Below, piece by piece: positions 9,194 to 18,709 of a stretch of DNA of 64,000 nucleotides. The DNA comes from Sinobacterium norvegicum. GTDB taxonomy: Bacteria; Pseudomonadota; Gammaproteobacteria; Pseudomonadales; Sinobacteriaceae. Position numbers and translations under genes: made by a program. The notes under the pieces were generated by a model. That model made no database searches and was not told where the DNA came from. It was given only the letters and a program-made list of their open reading frames with translations. The stretch's first letter is position 1. Each line of letters starts with the position of its first letter. Location: NCBI RefSeq assembly GCF_923077115.1, contig NZ_CAKLPX010000004.1, forward strand, positions 1-64,000, written 5' to 3'.

Positions 9194-9613
9194 ATGTTAT
9201 GGGTCAAAGCCTTTCATATCTTCTTCATGGTCGCTTGGTTTGCCGGTATTTTTTACCTGCCACGGCTGTTCGTTAACCACGCGATGGTAGAAGCACAGGA
9301 CACCAAGAACCAACTCAAATTAATGGAGCGAAAGCTGTATCGTTTCATCACTCCGTTCATGATTCTCACTATTGTCTTCGGCTTGTGGTTGCTTAGTTTC
9401 AACCTCGATTATTATCTACACTCGACATGGATGCACGCCAAGCTGACACTGATTGTGCTTTTAGTGATTTATCATTTTTGGTGCGGCAGGATTGTGCAAC
9501 AGTTTGCTGAGGAGCAAAACCAGCGCAGCCATGTGTTCTTTAGGGTCTTTAATGAACTGCCGGTATTTATTTTATTGGGGGCAATTATTCTCGTCGTTGT
9601 CAGACCGTTTTAG
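9194..9613 (+). CDS. hemJ: protoporphyrinogen oxidase HemJ
   Basis: HemJ (UPF0093) oxidises protoporphyrinogen IX to protoporphyrin IX, the penultimate step of heme synthesis. The 139-aa protein has four membrane helices and the family's start MLWVKAFHIFFMVAWFAGIF, including conserved H8. YLPRLFVNHA and TWMHAKLTLIVLLVIYH match further conserved segments. Its ATG follows the ClC stop codon with no gap. A strong terminator follows at 9656. The heme enzyme HemL is encoded 1.1 kb downstream on the same strand but after that terminator. Confidence 0.93.
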   Translation: MLWVKAFHIFFMVAWFAGIFYLPRLFVNHAMVEAQDTKNQLKLMERKLYRFITPFMILTIVFGLWLLSFNLDYYLHSTWMHAKLTLIVLLVIYHFWCGRIVQQFAEEQNQRSHVFFRVFNELPVFILLGAIILVVVRPF

Positions 9614-9655
9614 CCAAAAAGTTGACACATTGACTAGTTCTTCAATCGCACCTAT

Positions 9656-9696
9656 AACTAATAAGGCCAGCAACATTGCTGGCCTTATTAGTTTTG
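9656..9696 (+). terminator. intrinsic terminator after hemJ
   Basis: A perfect 17-bp inverted repeat (9656-9672 with 9677-9693) with a 4-base loop, closing in a short T-run. It separates the clc-hemJ unit from the ThiD-like gene. Confidence 0.85.
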
Positions 9697-9748
9697 CAAT
9701 ATGATTACCGCTCGAATCAGGGCGTGCCGCTTGGACAAGGAACGCCCC

Positions 9749-10537
9749 ATGCCATCACTGGACACCCAAACACCTGTCGTTGTGAGCTTCTCTCAATTAG
9801 ACCCCTCGGGTGCAGATGGCCTGCAGGCTGACATCGAGACCCTGGCCAGCCTCGGCGTTCATTGCTGTCCGATCAATACCTCAGCATCTATCCAGGACAG
9901 CAAGGCACTGCAACATAATGAGGCCGCCGAGACCACTGTTATTATTGAGCAGGCCCGCGCCATACTCGAAGACATGCCGGTTAAGGCGTTTAAAATAGGC
10001 TGGTGTGGCAGCATTAAAAATATGGAGGCCATCCATACCATTCTCATCGACTACCCCGAGATTCCGGTGATTCTCGACCCCGGCTTAAATATCGCCAAGC
10101 TGGCCGGCGGCGATAAGTTTATTACCGCTATTCGTGCCCTGCTCTTACCCTTGGCTGACATTATTGTGCTCAATAGTTCAGAGGCAAGACAACTTGCCCC
10201 GGATGCCGATGGGTTAAAGGCCTGCGCCTGTGAAATTCTCACCTTCGGTGGAGAGCATGTATTGATCACCGATGGAAAAAATCAAAAAGACACTGTGACC
10301 GGGCATCTTTTCAACATTCACGGCCTGCTCAAAGAGTATCCCCAGGAGCGTATCAATCAAGATTTCCACGGTGCTGGCAGCACTTTGTCCGCCAGTATCT
10401 CTGCCTATATCAGCCATGACTTCTCTCTGTTTGAAACATTGCAACAGGCGCATAAATATACCCGTGAGTGCCTGACTCACGGCCGCCGTATTGGTATGGG
10501 CAAATGGCAGCCCAACCGACTTTATTGGGCGGAGTAG
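9749..10537 (+). CDS. thiD: ThiD-like hydroxymethylpyrimidine (phosphate) kinase
   Basis: This ribokinase-fold protein is related to ThiD, which phosphorylates HMP and HMP-P for thiamine synthesis. The start QLDPSGADGLQADIETLASLG corresponds to the family's GSDPSGGAGIQAD region. The C-terminal anion-hole motif HGTGCTLSA is altered to HGAGSTLSA, losing the usual Cys. An upstream ATG exists at 9701, but AAGGA seven bases before the ATG at 9749 supports the later start (262 aa). In Pseudomonas thiD-thiE-hemL are clustered; here thiE is missing and hemL follows after 172 bases. The substrate may have drifted. Confidence 0.8.
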   Translation: MPSLDTQTPVVVSFSQLDPSGADGLQADIETLASLGVHCCPINTSASIQDSKALQHNEAAETTVIIEQARAILEDMPVKAFKIGWCGSIKNMEAIHTILIDYPEIPVILDPGLNIAKLAGGDKFITAIRALLLPLADIIVLNSSEARQLAPDADGLKACACEILTFGGEHVLITDGKNQKDTVTGHLFNIHGLLKEYPQERINQDFHGAGSTLSASISAYISHDFSLFETLQQAHKYTRECLTHGRRIGMGKWQPNRLYWAE

Positions 10538-10594
10538 GCCTGCGCTGACAGTCATTTTCAAGACGCAGAACTAAAACGTGATAACAATGCTATT

Positions 10595-10624
10595 TTGACC
10601 CTAGCGTTTTTGCCCGGTTATAGC
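10595..10624 (+). promoter_or_regulatory. candidate sigma-70 promoter for hemL
   Basis: TTGACC, an 18-base spacer and TATAGC lie 85 bases before the chosen hemL ATG. Five of six -35 and four of six -10 bases fit the consensus. Confidence 0.4.
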
Positions 10625-10709
10625 GATAATCCTACCTCTATCAACCGCCTGTACGATGCAATACTACCGCCGGTTTATCACTATTTTGCCTATTGATCCG
10701 AGAGCTTCC

Positions 10710-11990
10710 ATGTCTAAATCAGAGCAACTATTTCAGCGCGCCCAGCAACATATCCCTGGCGGCGTCAATTCACCGGTTCGCGCTTTTAAGGCCGTTGGCG
10801 GCAGCCCAGTTTTCTTTGAACGGGCGGAAGGTGCTTTTCTTTTCGACTCTGACGGCAAGCGCTATATCGATTACGTGCAATCTTGGGGGCCGATGATTGC
10901 CGGCCACTCGAACGCCGAAGTACTCAAGGCCGTGGTCGACACCGCACAGTCTGGCCTCAGTTTCGGTGCCCCCACTGAACTTGAAATCGACATGGCCGAA
11001 CGACTCTGTAACCTGATGCCCGGCATGGATATGGTGCGCATGGTCAACTCTGGCACCGAGGCGACAATGAGCGCCATCCGATTGGCCCGGGGCTATACTG
11101 GTCGCGATAAAATCGTCAAGTTCGAAGGCTGCTACCACGGCCACTCAGACTCACTGCTGGTCAAAGCCGGGTCTGGCGCGCTGACCATGGGCGTCCCCAG
11201 CTCTCCGGGTGTGCCGGCAGCACTGGCCGACCATACCGTGACACTGACTTACAATGACATCGAAGGTGTGCGCCAGGCCTTTGCCGAGATAGGCGATCAA
11301 GTGGCCTGTATTATTGTCGAACCTGTCGCCGGCAACATGAATTGCATTCCACCCATCCCTGGCTTTTTGCAATGCCTGCGTGAGGTCTGCGATCAATATG
11401 GCAGTGTCTTCATCATCGACGAGGTAATGACCGGTTTCCGTGTCAGCCATACTGGCGCCCAGGGACACTATGGTGTTGAGGCCGACTTAACCACACTCGG
11501 CAAAGTTATCGGTGGTGGCATGCCGGTTGGCGCCTTCGGTGGTAAACGCGCCATCATGGAACATATTGCACCGCTGGGCCCGGTCTATCAGGCAGGCACT
11601 CTATCGGGTAACCCGGTTGCCATGGCCGCTGGTTTAGCGATGCTGGATATTATCAGTGCCGACAATTTCTACCCGCCAATTATTGAGGCCACTACTCGCC
11701 TTGTCGAAGGCATCAGAGCCGAGGCTAAGAAAGCAGGCATTGCTCTGACCACCAATCACGTCGGCACCATGTTCGGCATCTTCTTCACCGAAGAAGAAAC
11801 TATTACTAATTACCAGCAGGTGATGAACTGCGATATCGAGCGTTTTAATCGCTTCTTCCACCTGATGCTTGAACAAGGGGTTTACCTGGCCCCGGCAAGC
11901 TACGAGGCAGGTTTTGTCAGCGCCTGTCACTGTGATAATTTAATTGATAAAACAATTGCCGCTGCCGCCAAGGCTTTCGCACAACTATAA
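10710..11990 (+). CDS. hemL: glutamate-1-semialdehyde 2,1-aminomutase
   Basis: This PLP enzyme converts glutamate-1-semialdehyde to 5-aminolevulinate in the C5 heme pathway. From the ATG at 10710 the protein has 426 aa and begins [20 protein letters not shown], as in the family; an in-frame ATG at 10656 would add an atypical leader. The PLP lysine is K265 in [13 protein letters not shown], and [15 protein letters not shown] and VEPVAGNM are standard fold-type I motifs. The start fits a GAGAG sequence five bases upstream. The presence of hemL implies the glutamyl-tRNA route to heme. Confidence 0.97.
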   Translation: MSKSEQLFQRAQQHIPGGVNSPVRAFKAVGGSPVFFERAEGAFLFDSDGKRYIDYVQSWGPMIAGHSNAEVLKAVVDTAQSGLSFGAPTELEIDMAERLCNLMPGMDMVRMVNSGTEATMSAIRLARGYTGRDKIVKFEGCYHGHSDSLLVKAGSGALTMGVPSSPGVPAALADHTVTLTYNDIEGVRQAFAEIGDQVACIIVEPVAGNMNCIPPIPGFLQCLREVCDQYGSVFIIDEVMTGFRVSHTGAQGHYGVEADLTTLGKVIGGGMPVGAFGGKRAIMEHIAPLGPVYQAGTLSGNPVAMAAGLAMLDIISADNFYPPIIEATTRLVEGIRAEAKKAGIALTTNHVGTMFGIFFTEEETITNYQQVMNCDIERFNRFFHLMLEQGVYLAPASYEAGFVSACHCDNLIDKTIAAAAKAFAQL

Positions 11991-12054
11991 CGACAACAAT
12001 AAAAACGCGCCCGGCTGCAGCTGGGCAACCTCATTAATAGCAATGGAATAACTC

Positions 12055-12714
12055 ATGAAAAAAATTGCAATCGCCAGTCTGCTCGCCGCCGCGGCCAGCA
12101 GCCAAGTTCAAGCCGATACCATCGGTATTTATGCCGGCGCATACGCCTGGCAGCCCTCGGTTTCAGACAGCACTGAAGTTGGAGATCTTGGCTTCGACTT
12201 TGATGCCGACGACAACGCCACCTCATACTACATTGCTCTCGAGCACCCGATTCCCATTATTCCAAACGCCCGCATTCAACGTACAGATGTCACCGCCGAT
12301 AACAAATACAGCGTTGGCGAACTGGATTTAAGCCACACCGATGCAACACTTTACTATGAAGTGCTGGATAACTGGGTGCACTTGGATTTGGGTTTAACCG
12401 CCCGCGTTTTCGATGGCCAGATTAAGAACGGCATCAGCAACGTTGCCATCGATGACACCGTGCCGATGGTATACGGTAATGTGATGATCGAGTTACCGCT
12501 GGATTTCTATGCCGGCGTCTACGGTAATGCCACCAACCTCAATGACTATCAAGTATACGACTTCACCGCCCGTGTCGGCTGGGAAGCAATTCTTGGTCTC
12601 GGTATCGAAGCAGGCTACCGTACCTTCAATGCCCAAATCGATGGTCTGAGCAAAAACGCCAGTGTCGATACAACCTTCAAAGGCCCTTTTGCGGGTCTGT
12701 CGTACCACTTCTAA
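12055..12714 (+). CDS. TIGR04219 family outer membrane beta-barrel protein
   Basis: The 219-aa protein has a signal peptide (KKIAIASLLAAAASS, likely cut after VQA) and a mature part of alternating aromatic and hydrophobic strands ending in F after HY, the usual outer-membrane barrel ending. The start DTIGIYAGAYAWQPSVS matches TIGR04219, a family of small barrels with no known function. A GGA precedes the ATG. It follows hemL by 64 bases and may be cotranscribed; a hairpin at 12737 separates it from the convergent PLP-enzyme gene. Confidence 0.85.
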   Translation: MKKIAIASLLAAAASSQVQADTIGIYAGAYAWQPSVSDSTEVGDLGFDFDADDNATSYYIALEHPIPIIPNARIQRTDVTADNKYSVGELDLSHTDATLYYEVLDNWVHLDLGLTARVFDGQIKNGISNVAIDDTVPMVYGNVMIELPLDFYAGVYGNATNLNDYQVYDFTARVGWEAILGLGIEAGYRTFNAQIDGLSKNASVDTTFKGPFAGLSYHF

Positions 12715-12736
12715 AGCCTTTGCGCTTTTGCTAGCC

Positions 12737-12763
12737 AGCACGCCGCCGTTACCGCGGCGTGCT
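12737..12763. terminator. hairpin between convergent genes
   Basis: A perfect 10-bp GC-rich stem (agcacgccgc / gcggcgtgct) with a 7-base loop lies between the OMP and PLP-enzyme stop codons. There is no clear T-run, so it is a probable but not certain terminator. Confidence 0.5.
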
Positions 12764-12777
12764 TACAGCCCGTCTTG

Positions 12778-13860
12778 TTAACAGAGCCTGCCAGTGGCGA
12801 TAAAATGCTCTAACTTGCTGATAGACGGCGCCAAATCAAAGCCATTTGAAGCCAGCCAAGCACTGTCATAATAAGTATTGGCATAACGGTTACCGGCATC
12901 ACAAATCAACGTCACAATAGAACCCGACTCGCCGTTAACAATCATCCGCTCAATAATCTCAAACACCGCATACATATTGGTGCCGGTGGAGGCGCCCACG
13001 CGTTTGCCCAGATAGCGTTCAAGAAAATGTATCGTCGCCAAGCTATCCGCATCGCTCACTCGCTTCATTTCATCGATAATACTGGCCATAAAACTGGCCT
13101 CGACCCGCGGTCTGCCAATACCCTCGATACGGGAACCAACCTCACTGGTTAGACTGGCATCGCCACTTTGGTAGTAGTCGTAGAAGACAGAGTTTTCGGG
13201 ATCGGCGACGATGAGCTGAGTGGTTTCGTCACTTTCGCCATGCGAGGAATAACGGATATAACGACCAATCGTCGCACTGGTTCCACCGGTGCCTGCCGAC
13301 ATGACGATATAGCGAGGCACCGGATACTTCTCCAGCGTCATCTGTTTAAAAATGCTCTCGGCAATATTATTGTTACCGCGCCAGTCCGTTGCACGTTCAG
13401 CAAAGGTAAACTGATCCATATAATGGCCGTTGAGTTGGCGGGCTAATGCCTCGGCGTGACTATAAATCTTCTGGCTCGGCACCAACTCAATTTGGCCACC
13501 CCAAAAACGAATCTCATCGAGCTTTGATACCGCCGTTGTATCGGGCACCACCGCGATAAAATCCAGCCCCAACAGTTTGGCAAAATAGGCCTCTGATACC
13601 GCCGTACTCCCGGAGGAAGACTCAATAATCGGGGTGTTTTTTAAAATCCAGCCATTGCACAGGCCATAGAGGAATAGTGATCGGGCCAGGCGATGCTTAA
13701 GGCTTTGTGTCGGATGAGTGGACTCATCTTTGAGATAGACATCGATGTCATTGCGCGCCAAAATCGGCAGTTCAAGCTTGATCAGATGGGTGTCTGAGGA
13801 GCGATTAAAGTCTCTCTCAATCTGCTCAACAGCCCAGCGTAGCCAGTTGGTTTTTTTCAT
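12778..13860 (-). CDS. PLP-dependent cysteine synthase family protein, Cds1-like cysteine desulfhydrase
   Basis: This fold-type II PLP enzyme has 360 aa. The PLP lysine is K55 in PTQSLKHRLA. ESSSGSTAVSEAYFA is the substrate loop and SAGTGGTSATIGRYI the phosphate-binding loop. The sequence matches the Cds1 branch of the cysteine synthase family (first described in Mycobacterium), which degrades L-cysteine to pyruvate, ammonia and sulfide, more than biosynthetic CysK/CysM; this assignment is by overall pattern. It is convergent with the OMP gene, and the NUDIX gene is next on the same strand. A biosynthetic role cannot be excluded. Confidence 0.78.
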   Translation of the reverse strand: MKKTNWLRWAVEQIERDFNRSSDTHLIKLELPILARNDIDVYLKDESTHPTQSLKHRLARSLFLYGLCNGWILKNTPIIESSSGSTAVSEAYFAKLLGLDFIAVVPDTTAVSKLDEIRFWGGQIELVPSQKIYSHAEALARQLNGHYMDQFTFAERATDWRGNNNIAESIFKQMTLEKYPVPRYIVMSAGTGGTSATIGRYIRYSSHGESDETTQLIVADPENSVFYDYYQSGDASLTSEVGSRIEGIGRPRVEASFMASIIDEMKRVSDADSLATIHFLERYLGKRVGASTGTNMYAVFEIIERMIVNGESGSIVTLICDAGNRYANTYYDSAWLASNGFDLAPSISKLEHFIATGRLC

Positions 13861-13908
13861 CCGCCCTGTCCCTGCGTCTATTTTTTATCTGACAATCATA
13901 GTATTAAC

Positions 13909-14493
13909 TCAAACAACCACAGATACCAACTCATCCAGCATTAATAAACTCAAACCCCAGACTTGTTTCTGTTGGTAGTAATAGCAGGGCAAAACCATCG
14001 CTTCCTCCCCCTCGCGCTGCCACTCCATCGTCGTGCGGTTAGACTGATCAGCTAAATAACTCAGCGGAAGCCAAATCGTATCGGCAACCTCGTAGTTTGG
14101 GTAAATAGCCGGTGTCTTGTCGAGATAAAACAGGTAGGCCGACACCGTCATCGCCGCTGGACCAGCTTTCATATGGGTGTGGACATCCGACATGCGGCCA
14201 ATAGTCACCGCATCAGTGAGCAGGTCGATACCCACCTCTTCTTGGCACTCACGCACAGCGGCATCATAGCTATGACGATCCTGTGGGTCCATTCTGCCGC
14301 CGGGAAAGCTCATCTGCCCCGACCACGGATCACCGTCACGCTGTGCCCGCTGCATCATCAATACTTCAAGGTCACCGCGGTGTTCACGAAGCGACAGCGT
14401 CACCGCCGAGCGCCTGTTGGTGTGTCGATGCTGATCGAGTACTGGCTCGAAATCCTGCCATTTATCCTGTAAAAGCGCCTGTGTCTTGACCAC
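13909..14493 (-). CDS. NUDIX hydrolase, NudL-type CoA pyrophosphatase
   Basis: This is a predicted CoA or acyl-CoA diphosphatase. The UPF0035/NudL signature SGQMSFPGGRMD precedes the Nudix box, whose core RECQEEVGI supplies the metal-binding glutamates. I choose the GTG at 14493 (194 aa, near the 192 aa of E. coli NudL) because AGAGG lies just before it; a TTG at 14535 would add 14 residues. It reads in the same direction as the PLP-enzyme gene, 48 bases apart, but nothing shows a functional link. Confidence 0.88.
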   Translation of the reverse strand: MVKTQALLQDKWQDFEPVLDQHRHTNRRSAVTLSLREHRGDLEVLMMQRAQRDGDPWSGQMSFPGGRMDPQDRHSYDAAVRECQEEVGIDLLTDAVTIGRMSDVHTHMKAGPAAMTVSAYLFYLDKTPAIYPNYEVADTIWLPLSYLADQSNRTTMEWQREGEEAMVLPCYYYQQKQVWGLSLLMLDELVSVVV

Positions 14494-14581
14494 TACAACC
14501 TCTGTTTTCCCAGTTTTTCGATGGCCGTTACTCAAGCCCTTTCGCGTTGTTATTGTATGTTTCTATAAGCCTCTGCGACGA

Positions 14582-15019
14582 TTAAATGCTATCCAATAAA
14601 CTGCGCATTTCTCGCCGAGTTGAAGCCGGTGGCTGCAGCGACAAGGCCTTGTTAGCCAATTGCCGGGCACTATTATTGTCGCCCATGTGCTGTTTGAGCT
14701 TGGCCAGCTGCGCATAGGGCACTGGATTGGATGGGGCAATGCGTATCGCCCGCTCAATACTCGATGATGCAGACGAATAGCGCCCCTGCTGTTGCTGTTG
14801 CTGTGCTTGATCGAGCAACCGCTCGACTGCCGACTGCGAACCATTATTAGCCGACTTTGTCGTCGGCTCAATGTTGCGGCTGGAGGCGGGTTGCGTCGAC
14901 GTAGCTGGCACCACCTGCTTCGACGAATCATCACTCGGCGCCGAGACAGGCACCGTCGTGGTACTGCTACAACCTGTCATCACTAACAGAGCTGCTATGG
15001 ATAATAACTTGGCCTTCAT
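14582..15019 (-). CDS. lpoP: TPR lipoprotein, probable PBP1b activator LpoP
   Basis: The 145-aa lipoprotein has a signal sequence with lipobox VMTGC (Cys17), a Ser/Thr/Pro-rich linker, a poly-Gln tract and a C-terminal TPR pair at about residues 75-140 (GRYSSASSSIERAIRIAPSN). An upstream in-frame ATG at 15073 would put 18 residues before the signal peptide, so the ATG at 15019 preceded by AGGCGG is preferred. It lies 79 bases downstream of the PBP1b gene on the same strand. In Pseudomonas the outer-membrane TPR lipoprotein LpoP activates PBP1b, and the size, layout and position fit that role. The functional call is by context. Confidence 0.75.
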   Translation of the reverse strand: MKAKLLSIAALLVMTGCSSTTTVPVSAPSDDSSKQVVPATSTQPASSRNIEPTTKSANNGSQSAVERLLDQAQQQQQQGRYSSASSSIERAIRIAPSNPVPYAQLAKLKQHMGDNNSARQLANKALSLQPPASTRREMRSLLDSI

Positions 15020-15098
15020 TTTACCGCCTACTTCGTTCGTTTCAGCGTTTATCATAAACGATATGCCTGCCAACTAATAACCCTCAAGGGCAACGGCG

Positions 15099-17459
15099 TT
15101 AATTGAGCCAGTTACCAAACCAGTTTTTAATTTGTGTTGCCCGCCCGCAACCGCTACTGCCCTCTGGTTCGCTGCTCTCGATAAAGGGCAGATAGCGAGC
15201 GCCATCGCAGTATTTTGCCGACAGTCTACCGCTGCTTTCATCGACCCACAGATACGACATTCCCTCCAGCTTTTGGTAGTGAATATCACGGCTGCTGGTC
15301 TGATCGATAATCGCCGTCCATACCGGCAGCGCACCGGTGGCACCCGTTAAAGGTGTCGGGGCATTGTCATCTCTCCCCAGCCAAACGACAGCGAGTCGAT
15401 CGCCGCTAAAGCCGGCAAACCAACTATCGCGTAAATCATTGGTGGTACCTGTCTTCCCGGCGACCTTAAAATCTTTCCCCAGTGTTCGATAGGCGCTTTT
15501 ACCGGTACCCTCTCGCATCACCTCTTGTAGGTTGTATTGCATCAGCTGCATCACCCGTTCATCGAAGCGCTGTTCCAATTCTAAGGGATAACGATTTAAT
15601 GGCTCACCGCTGTTGCTGGTAACATTGCGAATCGTTTTTAGCGGCGAATAGAAACCGCCGGAACTAATGGTTTGGTACATCTGAGTCACTTCGATAGGCG
15701 ATAACTCTCCGCTGCCGAGGACCACCGACGGCACTCTTGGCAGGGCCGATTCCACCCCCAGTCTTTTGGCGGCATCGAGCACCTCGCCAATACCCAGTTC
15801 CATACCCAGCTGTGCCGTCGCCTGGTTATAAGAGTGAGTCAATGCCTGATGCAGCGGCACCGGACCATGACTCTTCTTGCTGTAATTTCGCGGCTGCCAG
15901 ATCGAGCCGTCACGCCCCTCTACGGTAATAGGCTCATCGAGCACCGGGGTGATCAAATTATAATCATCCTGCTGTTCGAGGGCGGCAAGGTAGACGGCGG
16001 GTTTCATCAGTGAGCCGACAGGACGCTTGGCGTTGATAGCACGGTTGAAACCGGCATAGCGGGCATTCTTGCCGCCGACAACGGCCAACACCTCGCCGGT
16101 TTGTGGATGGCTTACCACCACCCCACCGTTGAGCTGATCGGCTGACATTTTATCGAGCTTATAGCGCTTGCTGATGGAGACAATTTGCTCAGCCAACGCC
16201 TGCTCGGCGGCGGTTTGCACCTGCGGGTCGAAACTGGTGAAAATATTCAAACCCTTAGACGATAAATCGTCAGGGTGATAATCACGACGCAACTGTTCCC
16301 GCACTAAATCGAGATAGGCGGGGTAACGCAGTCGATGCTTCTCTTTGCCGGTGGCCACACCAATTGGCTCACGCTTGGCCCAGGCCAATACCTCGCCATC
16401 GATGTAACCCGCCTCGGCATACTTATCGAGCACCAAATTACGGCGTTTCTTTGCCCGCTCGCCATGGCGCCAAGGGTCGTAATAAGAGGGGCCTCGCACC
16501 AAGGCAACCAGCAATGCCTGCTCAGGCAGGCGTAAGTTTTCGATCGGCTTATTGAAATAATACTGCGCCGCCAAACCGAAGCCATGAATCGCTCGGGGAC
16601 CATCCTGGGCCAGGAATACCTCGTTGAAATAGCCCTGTAATATTTCCTCTTTGGAGTAGTGCAACTCCAACAGTAGCGACATTACCGCCTCTGTTGCCTT
16701 GCGGTAAAAACTCCGGCCCGAGTGCAGATAATAGTTTTTTACCAACTGCTGCGTCAGCGTACTGCCGCCCTGCACCACCCGACCGGCCTTAATATTAGCG
16801 ACACTGGCGCGGGCAATCGCCTTAACAGAGATACCCCAGTGCTGATAAAAGTCACCATCTTCCACCTCAACCAACATCTGCTGCAGCGACAGTGGGATTT
16901 GGTCGAGTTTAAGCAGTAGCCGATCTTCATTGTGGCTCGGGTAAATACCACCAATCTGTAGCGGCTCCAGCCTGATCAAGTCGGCATCACGGTAATCGGC
17001 CGATAGGCGCTCTAGCTTACCGTTGTGCCATTGCAGTGATAAACGCTGAGCCGGCTCCACCCCATCCCAAAACGAGAATTCGCGACTGTAAATGTCCAAG
17101 CGTTGACCGCTGGCCGCCATATGACCGGGCCGTGAAACCTTGCTTACCGGCCTGTAACCGGCATTGCGCAGCTCGGTTATCACCTGTTGCTGACTAATCC
17201 CCTTGCCCTGATAAAGTTCCAAAGGACGGGCATAAACCTTGGCGGGTATTTCCCATTTCTTACCACTGAAGGTTGAGCGAATCTGAGCATCGAGGAAAAT
17301 AATAAAGGCAAAGCCAACAACGGCCAACACCAGCGTTAACTTGAAAACAAAGACCTTAAAACCGCCACCTTTGGCCTTTTTGCTGGCTGGCTTGCGTTTT
17401 TTAGCCGCTGTTTTTTTGGCTGGTCGCTTCTTTGCCGGGGGTTTACGTGCTGCTGGCAT
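15099..17459 (-). CDS. mrcB: penicillin-binding protein 1B
   Basis: This bifunctional inner-membrane enzyme polymerises glycan strands and cross-links peptides. The protein has a basic Lys/Pro/Ala cytoplasmic tail, one membrane segment, a UB2H-like module (about 75-155, ITELRNAGYRPV), a GT51 transglycosylase domain (EDGDFYQHWGIS, GGSTLTQQLVKNYYL) and a transpeptidase with S483 in SLMK, an SYN motif and K669 in KTGT. All catalytic motifs are intact. A GTG at 17534 would lengthen the N-terminus by 25 residues; I prefer the ATG at 17459 (786 aa). UB2H is the docking site for the LpoB activator in E. coli, and here an LpoP-like gene follows. Confidence 0.96.
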   Translation of the reverse strand: MPAARKPPAKKRPAKKTAAKKRKPASKKAKGGGFKVFVFKLTLVLAVVGFAFIIFLDAQIRSTFSGKKWEIPAKVYARPLELYQGKGISQQQVITELRNAGYRPVSKVSRPGHMAASGQRLDIYSREFSFWDGVEPAQRLSLQWHNGKLERLSADYRDADLIRLEPLQIGGIYPSHNEDRLLLKLDQIPLSLQQMLVEVEDGDFYQHWGISVKAIARASVANIKAGRVVQGGSTLTQQLVKNYYLHSGRSFYRKATEAVMSLLLELHYSKEEILQGYFNEVFLAQDGPRAIHGFGLAAQYYFNKPIENLRLPEQALLVALVRGPSYYDPWRHGERAKKRRNLVLDKYAEAGYIDGEVLAWAKREPIGVATGKEKHRLRYPAYLDLVREQLRRDYHPDDLSSKGLNIFTSFDPQVQTAAEQALAEQIVSISKRYKLDKMSADQLNGGVVVSHPQTGEVLAVVGGKNARYAGFNRAINAKRPVGSLMKPAVYLAALEQQDDYNLITPVLDEPITVEGRDGSIWQPRNYSKKSHGPVPLHQALTHSYNQATAQLGMELGIGEVLDAAKRLGVESALPRVPSVVLGSGELSPIEVTQMYQTISSGGFYSPLKTIRNVTSNSGEPLNRYPLELEQRFDERVMQLMQYNLQEVMREGTGKSAYRTLGKDFKVAGKTGTTNDLRDSWFAGFSGDRLAVVWLGRDDNAPTPLTGATGALPVWTAIIDQTSSRDIHYQKLEGMSYLWVDESSGRLSAKYCDGARYLPFIESSEPEGSSGCGRATQIKNWFGNWLN

Positions 17460-17645
17460 TGGACTCGCTATCTCATTGAAATGGTGGTGGGCAGTATACC
17501 GCGTTGATCTTTGGCGTTGTTTTTTTATCGTCACATTATCAACACATAATGGCTGAATTTAGCCACGACTACAGGCATAATCTTCGCTTTAAAATATTGG
17601 CGCTGCAATGTTGGCGCAGCCTGGGTCATAAAAATAGGAATCAAC

Positions 17646-18629
17646 ATGAGCAAATATCATATCTACGGCCTCGGCGCCGGCCTTGTCGACACAGAAATAG
17701 AGGTCGACGATGCGTTTTTGGCTGCTGCCAAGATTGAAAAAGGCCTGATGACGCTGGTCGACGAGGCTCGTCAAAACGAGCTCATGGTGCATCTCAGTGA
17801 CCACCTTGTCGCCAGCAAGCGCGCCAGCGGTGGTTCTGCCGCCAACACCGTCATCGGTGCCGCCCACTTTGGTGCCAACACCTATTATTCCTGTAAGTTG
17901 GCCAACGATGAGAATGGCGATTTTTACCTCGCCGACCTCAACGCCGCCAACGTCGACAGCCAACAGCAACAGCGTGGCGAGGGCATTACCGGTAAGTGTT
18001 TGGTGATGATTACCCCCGATGCCGAGCGCACCATGAATACCTTTCTCGGCATGAGCGAGACGCTGGCCACCGACAACCTCGACTTAGAGGCGCTGGCCGA
18101 CTCTGAATACTTTTACGTGGAAGGCTATGTGGTCACCTCACCCACTGGTCGTGCTGCTGCCATTGCAGCCCGCCAGCACGCTGAAGCCAACGGTGTAAAA
18201 ACCGCCATCAGCCTATCCGACCCCGGTATGGTGCAGTTCTTCAAAGACGGCCTGAAAGAAATGATTGGCGACGGTGTCGACTTACTGTTCTGCAACAAAG
18301 AAGAAGCCCTGGGCTTTACCGCCACTGACAATGTCGAGGATGCTGCCGAGGCACTGAAAGCTGACGCCAAGGCCTTTGTCATCACCCTCGGTGCCGACGG
18401 CGCCTTGATCTTTGATGGCCAAAAATTGATCAGCGTTGCCGGCTGCGAAGTCACCGCCGTCGACACCAACGGCGCTGGCGATATGTTTGCCGGCGCCTTT
18501 CTTTACGCCATCACTGCAGGGCAGAGCTATGAGCAGGCCGGGTTGCTTGCCAGCCGCAGTGCGGCTCAAGTCGTCAGCCAATTTGGCCCCCGTCTTCGCC
18601 CTGAGCAATACCTGCCACTGAAAGACTAA
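17646..18629 (+). CDS. PfkB family carbohydrate/nucleoside kinase, adenosine kinase-like
   Basis: This ribokinase-fold kinase of 327 aa has the first PfkB signature region around SGGSAANTVIGAAHFGA and the second, catalytic, signature as DTNGAGDMFAGAFLYAI with the base Asp in GAGD. The start YHIYGLGAGLVDTEIEV is typical of the subgroup annotated as adenosine kinase in marine gammaproteobacteria. The substrate is not settled by the sequence. AGGA precedes the ATG, and the gene is divergent from mrcB. A hairpin lies after the stop. Confidence 0.88.
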   Translation: MSKYHIYGLGAGLVDTEIEVDDAFLAAAKIEKGLMTLVDEARQNELMVHLSDHLVASKRASGGSAANTVIGAAHFGANTYYSCKLANDENGDFYLADLNAANVDSQQQQRGEGITGKCLVMITPDAERTMNTFLGMSETLATDNLDLEALADSEYFYVEGYVVTSPTGRAAAIAARQHAEANGVKTAISLSDPGMVQFFKDGLKEMIGDGVDLLFCNKEEALGFTATDNVEDAAEALKADAKAFVITLGADGALIFDGQKLISVAGCEVTAVDTNGAGDMFAGAFLYAITAGQSYEQAGLLASRSAAQVVSQFGPRLRPEQYLPLKD

Positions 18630-18637
18630 GTGGCTGT

Positions 18638-18666
18638 CGCCAAGCCTGATATACTCAGGCTTGGCG
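18638..18666 (+). terminator. hairpin after the PfkB gene
   Basis: A perfect 12-bp stem (cgccaagcctga / tcaggcttggcg) with a 5-base loop lies 9 bases after the stop. There is no strong T-run behind it, so termination efficiency is uncertain. Confidence 0.55.
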
Positions 18667-18709
18667 CTATTCAACACCTCTTCCGTCTCACCAAATTGCA
18701 GGTTTATTT

